64,000 nucleotides of DNA, from NCBI RefSeq assembly GCF_012927345.1, contig NZ_JABBGJ010000007.1:171372-235371 (forward strand). Reading direction: 5' to 3'. The translations under genes and the position numbers were made by a program. Source of the stretch: Paraburkholderia polaris (GTDB taxonomy: Bacteria; Pseudomonadota; Gammaproteobacteria; Burkholderiales; Burkholderiaceae). The notes under the pieces are model-generated. The model ran no database searches and was not told the origin of the DNA. It was given only the letters and a program-made list of their open reading frames with translations. Every line of letters starts with the position of its first letter. The stretch's first letter is position 1. Shown piece by piece: positions 43,221 to 53,651 of this stretch.

Positions 43221-44105
43221 ATGAAACCACTCGATAAAGCACTCAGCGCGCGCGACGCCGTCGCGCAACTCGCCGACGGCATGACGATCGGCATTGGTGG
43301 CTGGGGTCCCCGCCGCAAACCGATGGCGCTGGTACGCGAAATCGTCCGCTCGAATCTGAAGGACCTCACCGTGGTCGCGTATGGCGGCCCAGACGTCGGA
43401 CTGCTGTGCGCGGCAGGCAAAGTCCGCAAGCTGGTGTTCGGCTTCGTGTCGCTCGATGTGATTCCGCTCGAACCGCATTTTCGCCGGGCACGCGAAAGCG
43501 GCGCGCTCGACGTGTGGGAACTCGACGAAGGCCTGCTGCAACTCGGCCTGCGCGCAGCGGCGGCGCGTCTGCCGTTTCTGCCGACGCGCGTGGGTCTCGG
43601 CACCGATCTGCTGAAACACGCGCCGCATCTGCGCACCGTGCAATCGCCCTACGGCGGTGAGACGCTGCTGGCGATGCCGGCGCTCGAACTCGACGCAGCG
43701 TTGCTGCATGTGAACGCCGCGGACAGGATGGGCAATACGCGCATCGACGGTCCGGATCCGTTCTTCGACGCATGGTTTGCACGCGCTGCGGCGAAGTGCT
43801 TCGTCAGCAGCGAAACGCTGGTCGAAACGCTGGCGAGCGACGACCTCGATCTCGCGCGCCGCAATACCTTCGAACGATCGCTCGTGACCGGCGTGGTGCA
43901 CGCACCGTGCGGTGCGCATCCCACCTCCTGTGCGCCGGCTTACGGCTGGGATTTACCGCATCTGAAGGCGTATTGCGCGAGCGCGGAAGATCCGCAACAA
44001 ACAGCGGCTTACCTGAGTGACGTAGTAGGCGCCGACGAACCGGGCTATCTGCAGCGTGCAGGCGGCCGGTCCCATGTAGCGGCGTTGCCGTTGCCGATTC
44101 TGTAA
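43221..44105 (+). CDS. ipdA: IpdA, alpha subunit of COCHEA-CoA ring hydrolase
   Basis: A 294-residue CoA-transferase-fold protein. GMTIGIGGWGPRRKPMALVR, VVAYGGPDVGLLCAAGKV, FGFVSLDVIPLEPHF, RAAAARLPFLPTRVGLGTD and PDPFFDAWFARAAAK closely follow mycobacterial IpdA. IpdAB hydrolyses a C-C bond of ring C (COCHEA-CoA), unlike ordinary CoA transferases. It is followed 10 bases later by the beta subunit. HIP catabolism marker; high confidence in the family. Confidence 0.93.
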   Translation: MKPLDKALSARDAVAQLADGMTIGIGGWGPRRKPMALVREIVRSNLKDLTVVAYGGPDVGLLCAAGKVRKLVFGFVSLDVIPLEPHFRRARESGALDVWELDEGLLQLGLRAAAARLPFLPTRVGLGTDLLKHAPHLRTVQSPYGGETLLAMPALELDAALLHVNAADRMGNTRIDGPDPFFDAWFARAAAKCFVSSETLVETLASDDLDLARRNTFERSLVTGVVHAPCGAHPTSCAPAYGWDLPHLKAYCASAEDPQQTAAYLSDVVGADEPGYLQRAGGRSHVAALPLPIL

Positions 44106-44115
44106 TGGAGCGCAC

Positions 44116-44913
44116 ATGAGCGACCCTCTCGATTATTCCCTCGCCGAATTGATGATTACCGCGGCGGCGCGCGTCTGGCGTGATGACGGCGAAGTGCTGG
44201 CAACCGGCATCGGTACGGGACCCCGTCTGGCTGCAGGTCTTGCGCGCCTCGCGTACAACGCCGGTCTGATGCTCACCGATGGCGAAGCCTACCTAGTCGA
44301 AAGCCCGGTGCCGCTCGGACCGCGTGAAGCGGACTATCGCGTGCAGGCGTCTGGCTTGATGACCTATGAACGGGTGTTCGATTGCGTGTGGCATGGCAAG
44401 CGTCACGCGTTGGTGATGCCCACCCAGATCGACCGCTTCGGCCAGGCCAACATCTCCTGGCTCGGCGACGACTATGCCCGCCCGAAAACGCAATTGCTCG
44501 GCGCGCGCGGTTTTCCGGGCAACAGTATCAATCATGCGAATTCGTTCTTCGTCTCCGGTCACGGCAAGCGTACGTTCGTTGCCGGTGAAGTCGACATGGT
44601 GTGCAGCGTGGGCTACAACCCGGCGCGTGAAATCCCCGGCATGCGCGCGTTTACCGATCTGCGCAGTGTGATCACCGATCTGTGCGTGATGGACTTCGGC
44701 GGCGCGAATCATGCCGTCCAGGTGCGTTCGCTACATCCTGGCGTGAGCTTCGACGAAGTGCAGGACGCGACCGGTTTCGAACTGCGTGCGCATCCTGAGA
44801 TGCACGTGACGCCGCCACCGGGCGCCGACGATCTGCGTATCGTGCGCGCGCTCGATCCGCACAACTTGCGTGCGAGCGTCGTGCGCAACAACCCCGCGCC
44901 GCGCCGCGTGTGA
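44116..44913 (+). CDS. ipdB: IpdB, beta subunit of COCHEA-CoA ring hydrolase
   Basis: A 265-residue partner of IpdA. GIGTGPRLAAGLARLAYNAG, LMLTDGEAYLVESPV, HALVMPTQIDRFGQANISWL, GARGFPGNSINHANSFFV and VRSLHPGVSFDEVQDATGFE match mycobacterial IpdB. Both subunits form the hydrolase. The stop overlaps the region of the next start. Confidence 0.93.
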   Translation: MSDPLDYSLAELMITAAARVWRDDGEVLATGIGTGPRLAAGLARLAYNAGLMLTDGEAYLVESPVPLGPREADYRVQASGLMTYERVFDCVWHGKRHALVMPTQIDRFGQANISWLGDDYARPKTQLLGARGFPGNSINHANSFFVSGHGKRTFVAGEVDMVCSVGYNPAREIPGMRAFTDLRSVITDLCVMDFGGANHAVQVRSLHPGVSFDEVQDATGFELRAHPEMHVTPPPGADDLRIVRALDPHNLRASVVRNNPAPRRV

Positions 44914-44921
44914 GGGACATC

Positions 44922-45839
44922 ATGCAAGTCAATCAAGCTGCGGTGGACAGGCAGGCCGGCGAAAGCGTCGTCGACTATCGCGTGAGCGACGGCATCGCCA
45001 CGCTCACGATGAATCGCCCCGAGTATCACAACGCGCAGAACTCGAAGATGACGTACGCGCTCGACGCGGCGCTCAAGCGTGCGTCGAACGACGATGCGGT
45101 GAAGGTCATCGTCCTCGCCGGTGCGGGCAAGCATTTCTCAGCGGGCCACGATATCGGTACGCCGGGCCGTGACATCGACCAGTCGTTCGAGCGGACGTCG
45201 CTCTGGTACGACCACGTTGGCAAGGAAGGTGGCGAGTTTCTCTACGCTCGCGAACAGGAAGTCTATCTCGGCATGTGCCGCCGCTGGCGCGATCTGCCCA
45301 AGCCGACCATCGCGATGGTGCAGGGTGCGTGCGTGGCGGGCGGCCTGATGCTGGCGTGGGTGTGCGACCTGATCGTCGCTTCGGACGACGCATTCTTTTC
45401 CGATCCGGTGGTGCGCATGGGCATTCCTGGTGTCGAGTATTTCGCGCATGCGTATGAACTGAACCCGCGCATCGCCAAGGAGTTTCTGTTTCTCGGCGAA
45501 CGGATGGACGCGGCGCGCGCGTATCAGATGGGCATGGTCAATCGCGTCGTGCCGCGCGAGCGCCTTCAAGACACCACGACGGAAATCGCCGCGAAGATCG
45601 CGCGCATGCCGCGCCTCGGGTTGACGCTGACCAAGCAGGCCGTGAATCACGTCGAGGAATTGCAAGGCAAGCGCGCCGCGATGGATGCGGCGTTTGCCTG
45701 GCATCACTTCGCGCATGCGCACAACGAACTGGTGAGCGGCGACAAGCTGGGTGGTTACGACGCCCGCAAGATGGCTGAGTCGCAACGGCCCGTTGGCGCC
45801 GCGCATCAGAACGGAACGGCCGACGGAGAAGCCGCATGA
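44922..45839 (+). CDS. Enoyl-CoA hydratase/isomerase family protein
   Basis: A 305-residue crotonase, longer than usual. MNRPEYHNAQNSKMTYALDA, GAGKHFSAGHDI and GACVAGGLMLAWVCDLIVAS are the CoA/oxyanion motifs; VRMGIPGVEYFAHAYEL where hydratases have Glu pairs. It is not the EchA20 homologue (next crotonase in the operon is). ATG 44922 with GAGGG upstream is preferred to GTG 44910. Probably acts on a CoA intermediate of ring breakdown; the precise step is unknown. Confidence 0.85.
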   Translation: MQVNQAAVDRQAGESVVDYRVSDGIATLTMNRPEYHNAQNSKMTYALDAALKRASNDDAVKVIVLAGAGKHFSAGHDIGTPGRDIDQSFERTSLWYDHVGKEGGEFLYAREQEVYLGMCRRWRDLPKPTIAMVQGACVAGGLMLAWVCDLIVASDDAFFSDPVVRMGIPGVEYFAHAYELNPRIAKEFLFLGERMDAARAYQMGMVNRVVPRERLQDTTTEIAAKIARMPRLGLTLTKQAVNHVEELQGKRAAMDAAFAWHHFAHAHNELVSGDKLGGYDARKMAESQRPVGAAHQNGTADGEAA

Positions 45840-46918
45840 GCGCGACGCTGCATACGCCGTTGTGTGATCTGCTCGGTTGCCGCTATCCGATTGTGCAGAC
45901 GGCGATGGGTTGGGTCGCCGACGCAAAGCTCGTCGCCGCTACCTGCAATGCGGGTGGCTTTGGCTTTCTGGCCGGCGCGACACTCGAGGCCGAACGCGTG
46001 GAAGCGGAAATCCTGCGCGTGAAGGAACTGACGGACAAACCGTTCGGCATCAACTTCCATATGTTCCAGCCGAATGCGGCACAGGTGGTCGATCTGGCGA
46101 TCAAGCACCGGCTGCGTGCAGTGAGCTATGGCCGCGGACCGGACGCAAAGACGATCCGCCGCTTCAAGGATGCCGGCGTGATGTGCATTCCCACCGTGGG
46201 CGCGCCGAAGCACGCGGCCAAAGCGGTCGAATTGGGCGCCGATGCGGTCACCGTGCAAGGCGCGGAGGGCGGTGGCCATACCGGCTCGATGCCGACCACG
46301 CTGCTGCTGCCTAAAGTGCTGGATGCAGTGACCGTGCCGGTGATCGCTGCAGGCGGTTTCTTCGACGGACGCGGTCTCGCCGCGGCGCTCGGCTACGGCG
46401 CGGCAGGCATTGCCATGGGCACGCGCTTTCTGATGGCCGAAGAGTCGCCGGTGCCGCGCTCGACGCTCGCGCGCTACGTGGAGGTCAACGACCCTTCACA
46501 AATCCGCGTGTCCGCAGCGCTGGACGGCTTGCCGCAGCGAATGATCGACAACTCTTATCTGCTGCGCCTTGAAGCATTCGGCCGGTTGCGCCGCACGCTC
46601 TTCGCGTTGCGCACGGCTGAAGCGTGGCGTCGCCAGAGTGGCATGAGTCTGAGCCAGATGGCCGCGCTCGGCTTCAAGGCACTGCGCGATCACAGCTATA
46701 CCGCGAGTCAGACGCTGATGGCGGCGAACGCGCCGTTTCTGATCCAGCGCGCCATCGTCGACGGTAAGCCGGACGAGGGCGTGTTGCCGAGCGGCCAGGT
46801 CGCCGCGGTGATCGGCGCGATCGAGCCGTGCGAGACCTTGATCGCACGCATCGTCGACGAAGCTGTGGCGCGGCTCGACGCGCTGGCGGCGATGCGCGGT
46901 GCGCCGGTTCACGCGTGA
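45836..46918 (+). CDS. ipdC: IpdC-type flavin oxidoreductase (nitronate monooxygenase-like)
   Basis: A 360-residue FMN TIM-barrel protein of the NPD/2-nitropropane dioxygenase family. PIVQTAMGWVADAKLVAATC, GFGFLAGATLEAERVEAEI, GADAVTVQGAEGGGHTGSMP and GAAGIAMGTRFLMAEESPV match IpdC rather than true nitronate enzymes. In the HIP pathway IpdC works on the CoA-linked C/D-ring intermediate before EchA20 opens ring D. ATGA overlap with the preceding crotonase and position directly beyond ipdAB support this. Confidence 0.9.
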   Translation: MSATLHTPLCDLLGCRYPIVQTAMGWVADAKLVAATCNAGGFGFLAGATLEAERVEAEILRVKELTDKPFGINFHMFQPNAAQVVDLAIKHRLRAVSYGRGPDAKTIRRFKDAGVMCIPTVGAPKHAAKAVELGADAVTVQGAEGGGHTGSMPTTLLLPKVLDAVTVPVIAAGGFFDGRGLAAALGYGAAGIAMGTRFLMAEESPVPRSTLARYVEVNDPSQIRVSAALDGLPQRMIDNSYLLRLEAFGRLRRTLFALRTAEAWRRQSGMSLSQMAALGFKALRDHSYTASQTLMAANAPFLIQRAIVDGKPDEGVLPSGQVAAVIGAIEPCETLIARIVDEAVARLDALAAMRGAPVHA

Positions 46919-47043
46919 GTCAACCCATGACGCTAAGCACGATCCAACGTATGCGCCATTGCACGAGGCCACGCTTGACCCAATGCGTGACCCAACGCCT
47001 GATCCCATAAAGCAAACCCACATCATTCACCAGGGACGGAGAC

Positions 47044-47853
47044 ATGACAGAACCCATCAATAGCGTCCGCTCGCTGCCGTTCAAAATCGAGCGCGAAGGT
47101 GGCATCGGCGAACTGGTGATCGACCAGCCGCCGGTCAATGCGCTCGACGCACGCGGCTGGCAGGCGCTGGCCGACGCAATCAACGCGCTCGGCCGCGACG
47201 ACAGCGTTCATGTGATCGTGCTACGCGGCGCAGGGCGCGGCTTTTGTGCGGGCGTCGATATCAAGGAACTGGCTGCGCATCCCGAACGGATCGTGGCGGT
47301 CAACGCTGGCAACTACGCGACCTTTCGCGCGGTGCACCGCAATCCGAAGCCGGTGATTGTGGCAGTGCATGGTTTCGTGCTGGGCGGCGGCATCGGCATT
47401 TGTGGTGCGGCGGACGTGATCGTCGCGTCCGATTGCGCGCGCTTTGGCGTCCCGGAGATCGACCGGGGCGCGATGGGCGGCGGCGCGCATCTGCAGCGTA
47501 TGTTCGGCGTGCAGAAAGTGCGCGCCATGTATTTCACGGGCGATATGGTCGACGCCGCTGAAGCCTACCGGCTCGGCGCGGTCGAGCGCGTGGTGCCGCG
47601 CGAACAACTGCGTGACGCGGCATTCGAGATTGCCCGCAAGATCGCCACGAAGAGCCCCGCGATGTTGCAACTCGCGAAAGAAGCGCTGAACGGTGTCGAA
47701 GACGGCGACCTCGAAGACAAATACCGCTGGGAGCAGGGCTTTACGTTGCAGGCGTATATGACGAACGATTCGGCGGAAGCACGCTCGGCTTTCGTCGAAA
47801 AACGCGATGCACAATTCAGCGACGCCGAACGTAAAACCGGAGCGCGCGCATGA
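47044..47853 (+). CDS. echA20: EchA20-type ring-D opening hydrolase (crotonase)
   Basis: A 269-residue crotonase. ELVIDQPPVNALDARGWQAL, GAGRGFCAGVDIKELAAHP, AVHGFVLGGGIGICGAADVI, FGVPEIDRGAMGGGAHLQRM and KSPAMLQLAKEALNGVEDGD follow EchA20, which hydrolytically opens ring D of HIEC-CoA. GGAG precedes ATG 47044. The stop overlaps the next gene by ATGA. The second crotonase of this operon and the better candidate for ring D. Confidence 0.9.
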   Translation: MTEPINSVRSLPFKIEREGGIGELVIDQPPVNALDARGWQALADAINALGRDDSVHVIVLRGAGRGFCAGVDIKELAAHPERIVAVNAGNYATFRAVHRNPKPVIVAVHGFVLGGGIGICGAADVIVASDCARFGVPEIDRGAMGGGAHLQRMFGVQKVRAMYFTGDMVDAAEAYRLGAVERVVPREQLRDAAFEIARKIATKSPAMLQLAKEALNGVEDGDLEDKYRWEQGFTLQAYMTNDSAEARSAFVEKRDAQFSDAERKTGARA

Positions 47854-49031
47854 AGCTCGACTACACGCCGGCGCAACGCGCGTTTCGTGCCGAGATTCGC
47901 AGCTGGCTCGCGGTCCACGTGCCGCGCGAGCCGCTGCCGAGCTTCGATACCGAAGCGGGTTTTGCCGCGCACCGGGAATGGGAGCGCACGCTGCATTCGG
48001 GCCGCTGGAGCATGGTGACGTGGCCACGCGAATTGGGCGGACGCGGCTGCGATCTGATCGAGTGGCTGATCTTCGAAGAAGAATACTGGCGCGCCGATGC
48101 ACCGATGCGCGTGAATCAGAACGGCATCTTCCTGCTCGGCCCGACCTTGATGGACTTCGGCACGGACGAACAGAAGGCCCGCTTTCTGCCGGCGATGGCG
48201 GCGGGCGAACACGTATGGGCGCAAGGCTGGTCCGAGCCCAACGCAGGCTCCGACATGGCGGCGATCCGCGCGAGCGCAATCCGCACCCATGAAGGGAAGT
48301 GCGACGAATACATCCTGAACGGCCAGAAGATCTGGTCGACCCGTGCGGTGTGGGCCGACTGGCTGTTCGGTCTGTTTCGCAGCGATCCGCAATCCACGCG
48401 CCACCACGGCCTGACCTTCCTGATGGTGCCACTCTCGACCCCGGGCATCACCGTGCGGCCGATCCGGCAGTTGAACGGCCACACCGGTTTCGCCGAGATT
48501 TTCTTCGACGACGTGCGTGTGCCGGTCGAGAACCGTCTCGCCGGTGAAGGCATGGGCTGGCAGGTCGCCATGGCGACCGCCGGGTTCGAACGCGGCCTGA
48601 TGCTGCGCTCGCCCGCGCGTTTTCAACGCACTGCCGAAGCGTTGCGCGCGCTCTATCTGGCGCACCGCGGGGAGGCTGACCGCGATCCGACCTTGCGCGA
48701 CCGGGTGATCAGCGCATGGATGGATGCGCAGGCCTACGCGCTCTCCACCTACGCGACCGCGAGCCGTTTGCAGAAGGGCGGCCACATCGGCGCGGAGTCG
48801 AGCACCAACAAGGTGTTCTGGTCCGAACTCGATCTGCGCATGCATCAGACCGCGCTCGATATTCTCGGCGCGCGCGCTGAGGTAGTGCCGCAAACGCACG
48901 AGCAACACGCGGCGCTCGGCAGCTGGCTCGACGGCTTCCTGTTCGCGCAGGCCGGGCCGATCTATGCGGGTACCAACGAGATCCAACGCAACATCGTCGC
49001 GGAACGGATGCTCGGGATGCCGCGCTCGTGA
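47850..49031 (+). CDS. Acyl-CoA dehydrogenase (FadE31-like)
   Basis: A 393-residue acyl-CoA dehydrogenase. WSMVTWPRELGGRGCDLIEW, GWSEPNAGSDMAAIRASAI, LNGQKIWSTRAVWADWLF, and the C-terminal AGPIYAGTNEIQRNIVAERM are typical. In actinobacterial HIP clusters two different ACADs pair as an alpha2beta2 complex (FadE31/32); this gene and the shorter ACAD 73 bases downstream have that arrangement. Which FadE number it best matches needs an alignment. Confidence 0.85.
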   Translation: MKLDYTPAQRAFRAEIRSWLAVHVPREPLPSFDTEAGFAAHREWERTLHSGRWSMVTWPRELGGRGCDLIEWLIFEEEYWRADAPMRVNQNGIFLLGPTLMDFGTDEQKARFLPAMAAGEHVWAQGWSEPNAGSDMAAIRASAIRTHEGKCDEYILNGQKIWSTRAVWADWLFGLFRSDPQSTRHHGLTFLMVPLSTPGITVRPIRQLNGHTGFAEIFFDDVRVPVENRLAGEGMGWQVAMATAGFERGLMLRSPARFQRTAEALRALYLAHRGEADRDPTLRDRVISAWMDAQAYALSTYATASRLQKGGHIGAESSTNKVFWSELDLRMHQTALDILGARAEVVPQTHEQHAALGSWLDGFLFAQAGPIYAGTNEIQRNIVAERMLGMPRS

Positions 49032-49103
49032 TGCCGGTGCTGCAGCCGGCATGCAACCCGCTGCAGCTCGCATTCAGACGCTTAAAGGATTGAGCGAGGA
49101 ACT

Positions 49104-50164
49104 ATGGATTTCGTATTCAACGAAGATCAGGAAGCATTGGCGAGCAGCGTCAAACGCTTTCTGATGACGGAGATGACGCCGGAGTTGATCCGTGAGTTGT
49201 GGAGCACACCCACGGGCCGCTCGGAGCGCATGTGGGACATGTTCGCCTCGCAAGGGTTGACCGCTGTGTCGGTGCCGGAAAGTCACGACGGGTTGGGGCT
49301 CGGTGACGTGGAGTGGGCGCTGCTCGCGCAGACCTATGGCTATTTCGCGGGACCCGAGCCGTTACTCGATACGGCGCTCGTGGCCGTTGGCATGCTGGAA
49401 GGTTTGCCGGCGAGCGCGCAACGCGACGCGCTGTTGCGCGATATCGCAGCGGGTGCGGCGCGCGTGGCGATTGCGCATCCGGTGAATCCGTATGTCAGCG
49501 ATGCACACGTCGCGCGGGTTCTGTTATGCGAACGGGACGGCGAGTTGCATTGGCTAACGCCCGACGCTTGCAGGTTGAGTGCGGTGGAGAGCGTCGACCC
49601 TTCGCGTCGGCTGTTTGAACTCGATTGGCAGGCGAGCCTGGGCACACGCGTGGCAACGGCAGCTGAAGCGCAACCATTGCTGGCGCGCGCACTCGACCAG
49701 GGCGCGTTCGCCGTCGCCGCGCAATTGCTCGGCCTCACGCAACGCGTGCTCGACGTCGCGATCGATTACAGCGCACAGCGCAAGCAGTTCGGCAAGCCGA
49801 TCGGCTCGTATCAGGCGCTCAAGCATCTGCTCGCCGACGTCGCGATTCGATATGAGTTCGCGCGGCCGGTGGTGTATCGGGCTGCCTGCGCGATCGCCGA
49901 CAACGACCCGCAGCGCGCGCTCTACGTCTCCCACGCAAAGCTCGCCGCTACCGCCGCCGCGCAGCTCGCCGCGCGCCATGCAATGCAGGTTCACGGCGCG
50001 ATCGGCTACACGTGGGAGCTCGACCTGCAGATCTTCATGAAACGCATCTGGGCGCTCTCGGGCAGTTGGGGCGACACGACGTTTCACAAAGCCCGCGTGG
50101 CCGACGCGCTGATCGAGTCATGTACTCCGATCGGCCCGGCACGCACTTTCGAACTGGAATCGTG

Positions 50165-50165
<1 letters not shown>
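49104..50165 (+). CDS. Acyl-CoA dehydrogenase, short partner subunit (FadE32/33-like)
   Basis: A 353-residue, shorter ACAD. MDFVFNEDQEALASSVKRFL N-terminus; YSAQRKQFGKPIGSYQALKH and HAMQVHGAIGYTWELDLQIF in the C-terminal helical domain. The middle beta-domain is reduced, as in heteromeric steroid ACADs where one subunit lost part of the active site. GAGGA precedes ATG 49104, and the stop overlaps fadA6 (TGATG). Pairing with the preceding ACAD is inferred. Confidence 0.83.
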
Positions 50166-51316
<1,151 letters not shown>

Positions 51317-51373
51317 GCGTCAATGAGCGTCGATATGCGCAGCTGAGCGCATCACTGTCTACGAGGATCAAGC

Positions 51374-52249
51374 ATGGGAATCTGCAACGACCGCACCGTG
51401 ATCATCACCGGTGCGGGTGGAGGATTGGGCCGCGAATACGCGCTGGCGTTTGCCGCCGAGGGTGCGGCGGTCGTGGTCAACGATATTCGTCAGGAAGCCG
51501 CGCAAGCGGTCTGCGACGAGATCGCGCGAGCCGGCGGCCGGGCTTTGGCGAATGCCGACGACATCACGCGCATCGAAAGCGCGCAACGGATTATCGACGC
51601 CGCGCACGAAGCGTTCGGCGAGATTCATGTGTTGGTGAACAACGCGGGCATCTGCCGCGACCGGATGTTCACGAGCATGAGCGAAACCGATTGGGATGAC
51701 GTGATGCGGGTGCATCTGCGCGGGCATTTCTGTCTTGCACAATTGCTGGCGCGCGAGTGGCGCGATGCGTCGAAGGCGGGGCGCGAGGTGGATGCGCGCA
51801 TCGTCAACACGAGTTCGGGGGCGGGTCTGCAAGGGTCGATTGGCCAGGCGAACTATGGTGCGGCCAAGGCGGCGATCGCGGCACTTACGTTGATGCAGGC
51901 CGCGGAATTGCAACGTTACGGTGTGCGGGTGAATGCATTGGCGCCTGCCGCGCGCACCTCGATGACCGAAGGCGTGTTCGCCGAGATGATGAAAAAGCCT
52001 GCGGAAGGCTTCGATTACTTCGACCCGGCCAACGTCGCGCCGCTGGTCGTCTGGCTCGGCAGCGTTGAATCGCGCGACGTGACCGGGCAGGTGTTCGAAG
52101 CGGCGGGCGGCATGATCGCCGTGGCCGAAGGCTGGCGCACGGGGCCGCGCATCGACATCGGCGCACGCTGGCAAGTCACGGCACTGGGCGGGGCAGTAGC
52201 GGCGCTGGTTGCAGAACGTGAGCCGGCGCAGCAGGTCTACGGAAGCTGA
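51374..52249 (+). CDS. SDR of 17beta-HSD4/Rv3548c type
   Basis: A 291-residue SDR: VIITGAGGGLGREYALAFAA, VVVNDIRQEAA, NNAGICRDRMFTSMSETDWD, VNTSSGAG and YGAAK. The N-terminus and length resemble 3-hydroxyacyl-CoA dehydrogenase domains of 17beta-HSD4 and the SDR Rv3548c of the mycobacterial HIP regulon. It would oxidise a 3-hydroxyacyl-CoA during shortening of the propionate or ring-opened chain. ATCAAGC site precedes ATG 51374; the next gene starts four bases after the stop. Confidence 0.85.
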   Translation: MGICNDRTVIITGAGGGLGREYALAFAAEGAAVVVNDIRQEAAQAVCDEIARAGGRALANADDITRIESAQRIIDAAHEAFGEIHVLVNNAGICRDRMFTSMSETDWDDVMRVHLRGHFCLAQLLAREWRDASKAGREVDARIVNTSSGAGLQGSIGQANYGAAKAAIAALTLMQAAELQRYGVRVNALAPAARTSMTEGVFAEMMKKPAEGFDYFDPANVAPLVVWLGSVESRDVTGQVFEAAGGMIAVAEGWRTGPRIDIGARWQVTALGGAVAALVAEREPAQQVYGS

Positions 52250-52253
52250 CGCG

Positions 52254-53651
52254 ATGAACCTCGCTCTCTCCGAAGAACAGACCATGATTCGCGATTCGGC
52301 TGCCGAGGTGCTGGCCGAGCGTAGCGCATCGGCGGCGGTACGGCAGGCGATCGAACACACGGCGGGCCGCGACGATGCGCTGTGGCGCACGCTCGCAGGC
52401 GAACTCGGCTGGTGCGCGTTGACCGTGCCGGAAGCGTCGGGCGGCGCGGGGCTAGGTGCGATGGAGCTGGTGTTGCTGATGGAACAGATGGGGCGGCGCC
52501 TTGCCTGCGTGCCTTACTTCAGCACCGTGTGCCTCGCGGCGACGGTACTGGCTTACTGTGAATCCGACTCCGCTCGCGAGTGGCTCTCGCGGATCGCAAA
52601 CGGCGAGATGAGTGCGACGCTCGCGTTGCAGGCGGCGGCTGGCTTCGATGCGAGAACGTCTTCGGTGCGCGCCGCGACCGGCTTTGGTGCGCGCGCGGCT
52701 TCGACTTACGCTGCGGCCAGCTTTGACGCGCGCATGGCTTCGGCGTGCGCTGTGTCCGGCTTTGATGCACGAACGGTTGAGGTTTGCGCGGAAGAGACGG
52801 CTCACGGTTACCGTCTGTCAGGGACGTTGGCGCAGGTTGTTGACGGCGCTAGTGCCGACCTGTTGCTGGTGCCCGCTTTGATCGCGAACGAAGCGCAAAC
52901 CATCGCGCTGTTCGAATTGAGCGGCGCTGATCTTGCCGGCGTCACTCGTACGCCGCTCGTCACGCTGGACGCGACACGTCCGTTGGCGCGCGTTGAACTG
53001 AACGCGGTCGACGTGTCGCGTGACGCGCTACTGGCGTGTGGCCGCGAGGCGCAACGCGCGCTTTCCGACACCGCTTGGTTTGCAGCATTGGCGCTGGCCG
53101 CGGAGCAACTCGGCGGCGCGCAGCAATGCCTCGACCTCACGCTTGCCTACACGGCGGAGCGCGTGCAATTCGGCCGTGCTATCGCGTCGTTTCAAGCGGT
53201 GAAACACCGTTGCGCGCAGATGATGGTCGAAATCGAGGCGGCCCGTTCGGCTGTGCTCGGGGCGGCGCAGGCGTGGGATCAGGCGCGCAATCAAACGCGG
53301 GTTCAGTTGCTCGCTCAGTTGCCGGACCCAATGCGTAGTCAGGCCGGTGCTTCGTTGCCACCGGACGTGCTTGCCGATATCGCCACAGCAAAAGCCACCG
53401 CCAACGACGCCTTCCGCTTCTGCGCTCAGGAAGCCATTCAATTGCACGGCGGCGTCGGCTTCACATGGGAATACGACCCGCAACTGTATTTCAAACGCGC
53501 GCAGGCGTGCAGCGCGCAATTCGGCACCACCGCGCAGATGCTGTCGTTTATCGCGGAGCAGGTGATCGACCGCGGCGAGCCTTCTTCGAGAGCAGCGCGG
53601 CAGCAGACACCTAACGACAGCGCGCAAGCCGTCCTCGCAGGAGTGCTCTGA
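52254..53651 (+). CDS. Acyl-CoA dehydrogenase with inserted 13-residue repeats
   Basis: A 465-residue ACAD, about 70-90 longer than relatives. LALSEEQTMIRDSAAEVLAE N-terminus; YTAERVQFGRAIASFQAVKH and IQLHGGVGFTWEYDPQLYFK C-terminal. Residues 130-181 are four tandem 13-residue units ((G/S)F-D/G-AR...), an insertion at the start of the middle domain. A second insertion (about 360-385) precedes the last helices. Overlaps the next gene by one base. One of four ACADs here, matching the number in the mycobacterial HIP regulon (FadE30-33). Confidence 0.84.
   Translation: MNLALSEEQTMIRDSAAEVLAERSASAAVRQAIEHTAGRDDALWRTLAGELGWCALTVPEASGGAGLGAMELVLLMEQMGRRLACVPYFSTVCLAATVLAYCESDSAREWLSRIANGEMSATLALQAAAGFDARTSSVRAATGFGARAASTYAAASFDARMASACAVSGFDARTVEVCAEETAHGYRLSGTLAQVVDGASADLLLVPALIANEAQTIALFELSGADLAGVTRTPLVTLDATRPLARVELNAVDVSRDALLACGREAQRALSDTAWFAALALAAEQLGGAQQCLDLTLAYTAERVQFGRAIASFQAVKHRCAQMMVEIEAARSAVLGAAQAWDQARNQTRVQLLAQLPDPMRSQAGASLPPDVLADIATAKATANDAFRFCAQEAIQLHGGVGFTWEYDPQLYFKRAQACSAQFGTTAQMLSFIAEQVIDRGEPSSRAARQQTPNDSAQAVLAGVL
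52641..52796 (+). repeat. 39-bp tandem repeat, four in-frame copies
   Basis: Four consecutive 39-base units, in frame with the ACAD gene and starting at codon 130. The translated units begin GFDARTSSVRAAT, GFGARAASTYAAA, SFDARMASACAVS and GFDARTVEVCAEE. DNA units are diverged (about 60-75% identical by eye), so the expansion is not recent. Confidence 0.88.

Noticed and set aside
42246..43919. Minus-strand open frame of 557 codons opposite hsaC/ipdA
   Set aside because: It mirrors the third-codon pattern of the plus-strand genes and spans a gene boundary; no recognisable domain.
45836..46918. True nitronate monooxygenase
   Set aside because: The family is shared, but the context after ipdAB and sequence segments fit IpdC of the HIP pathway better.
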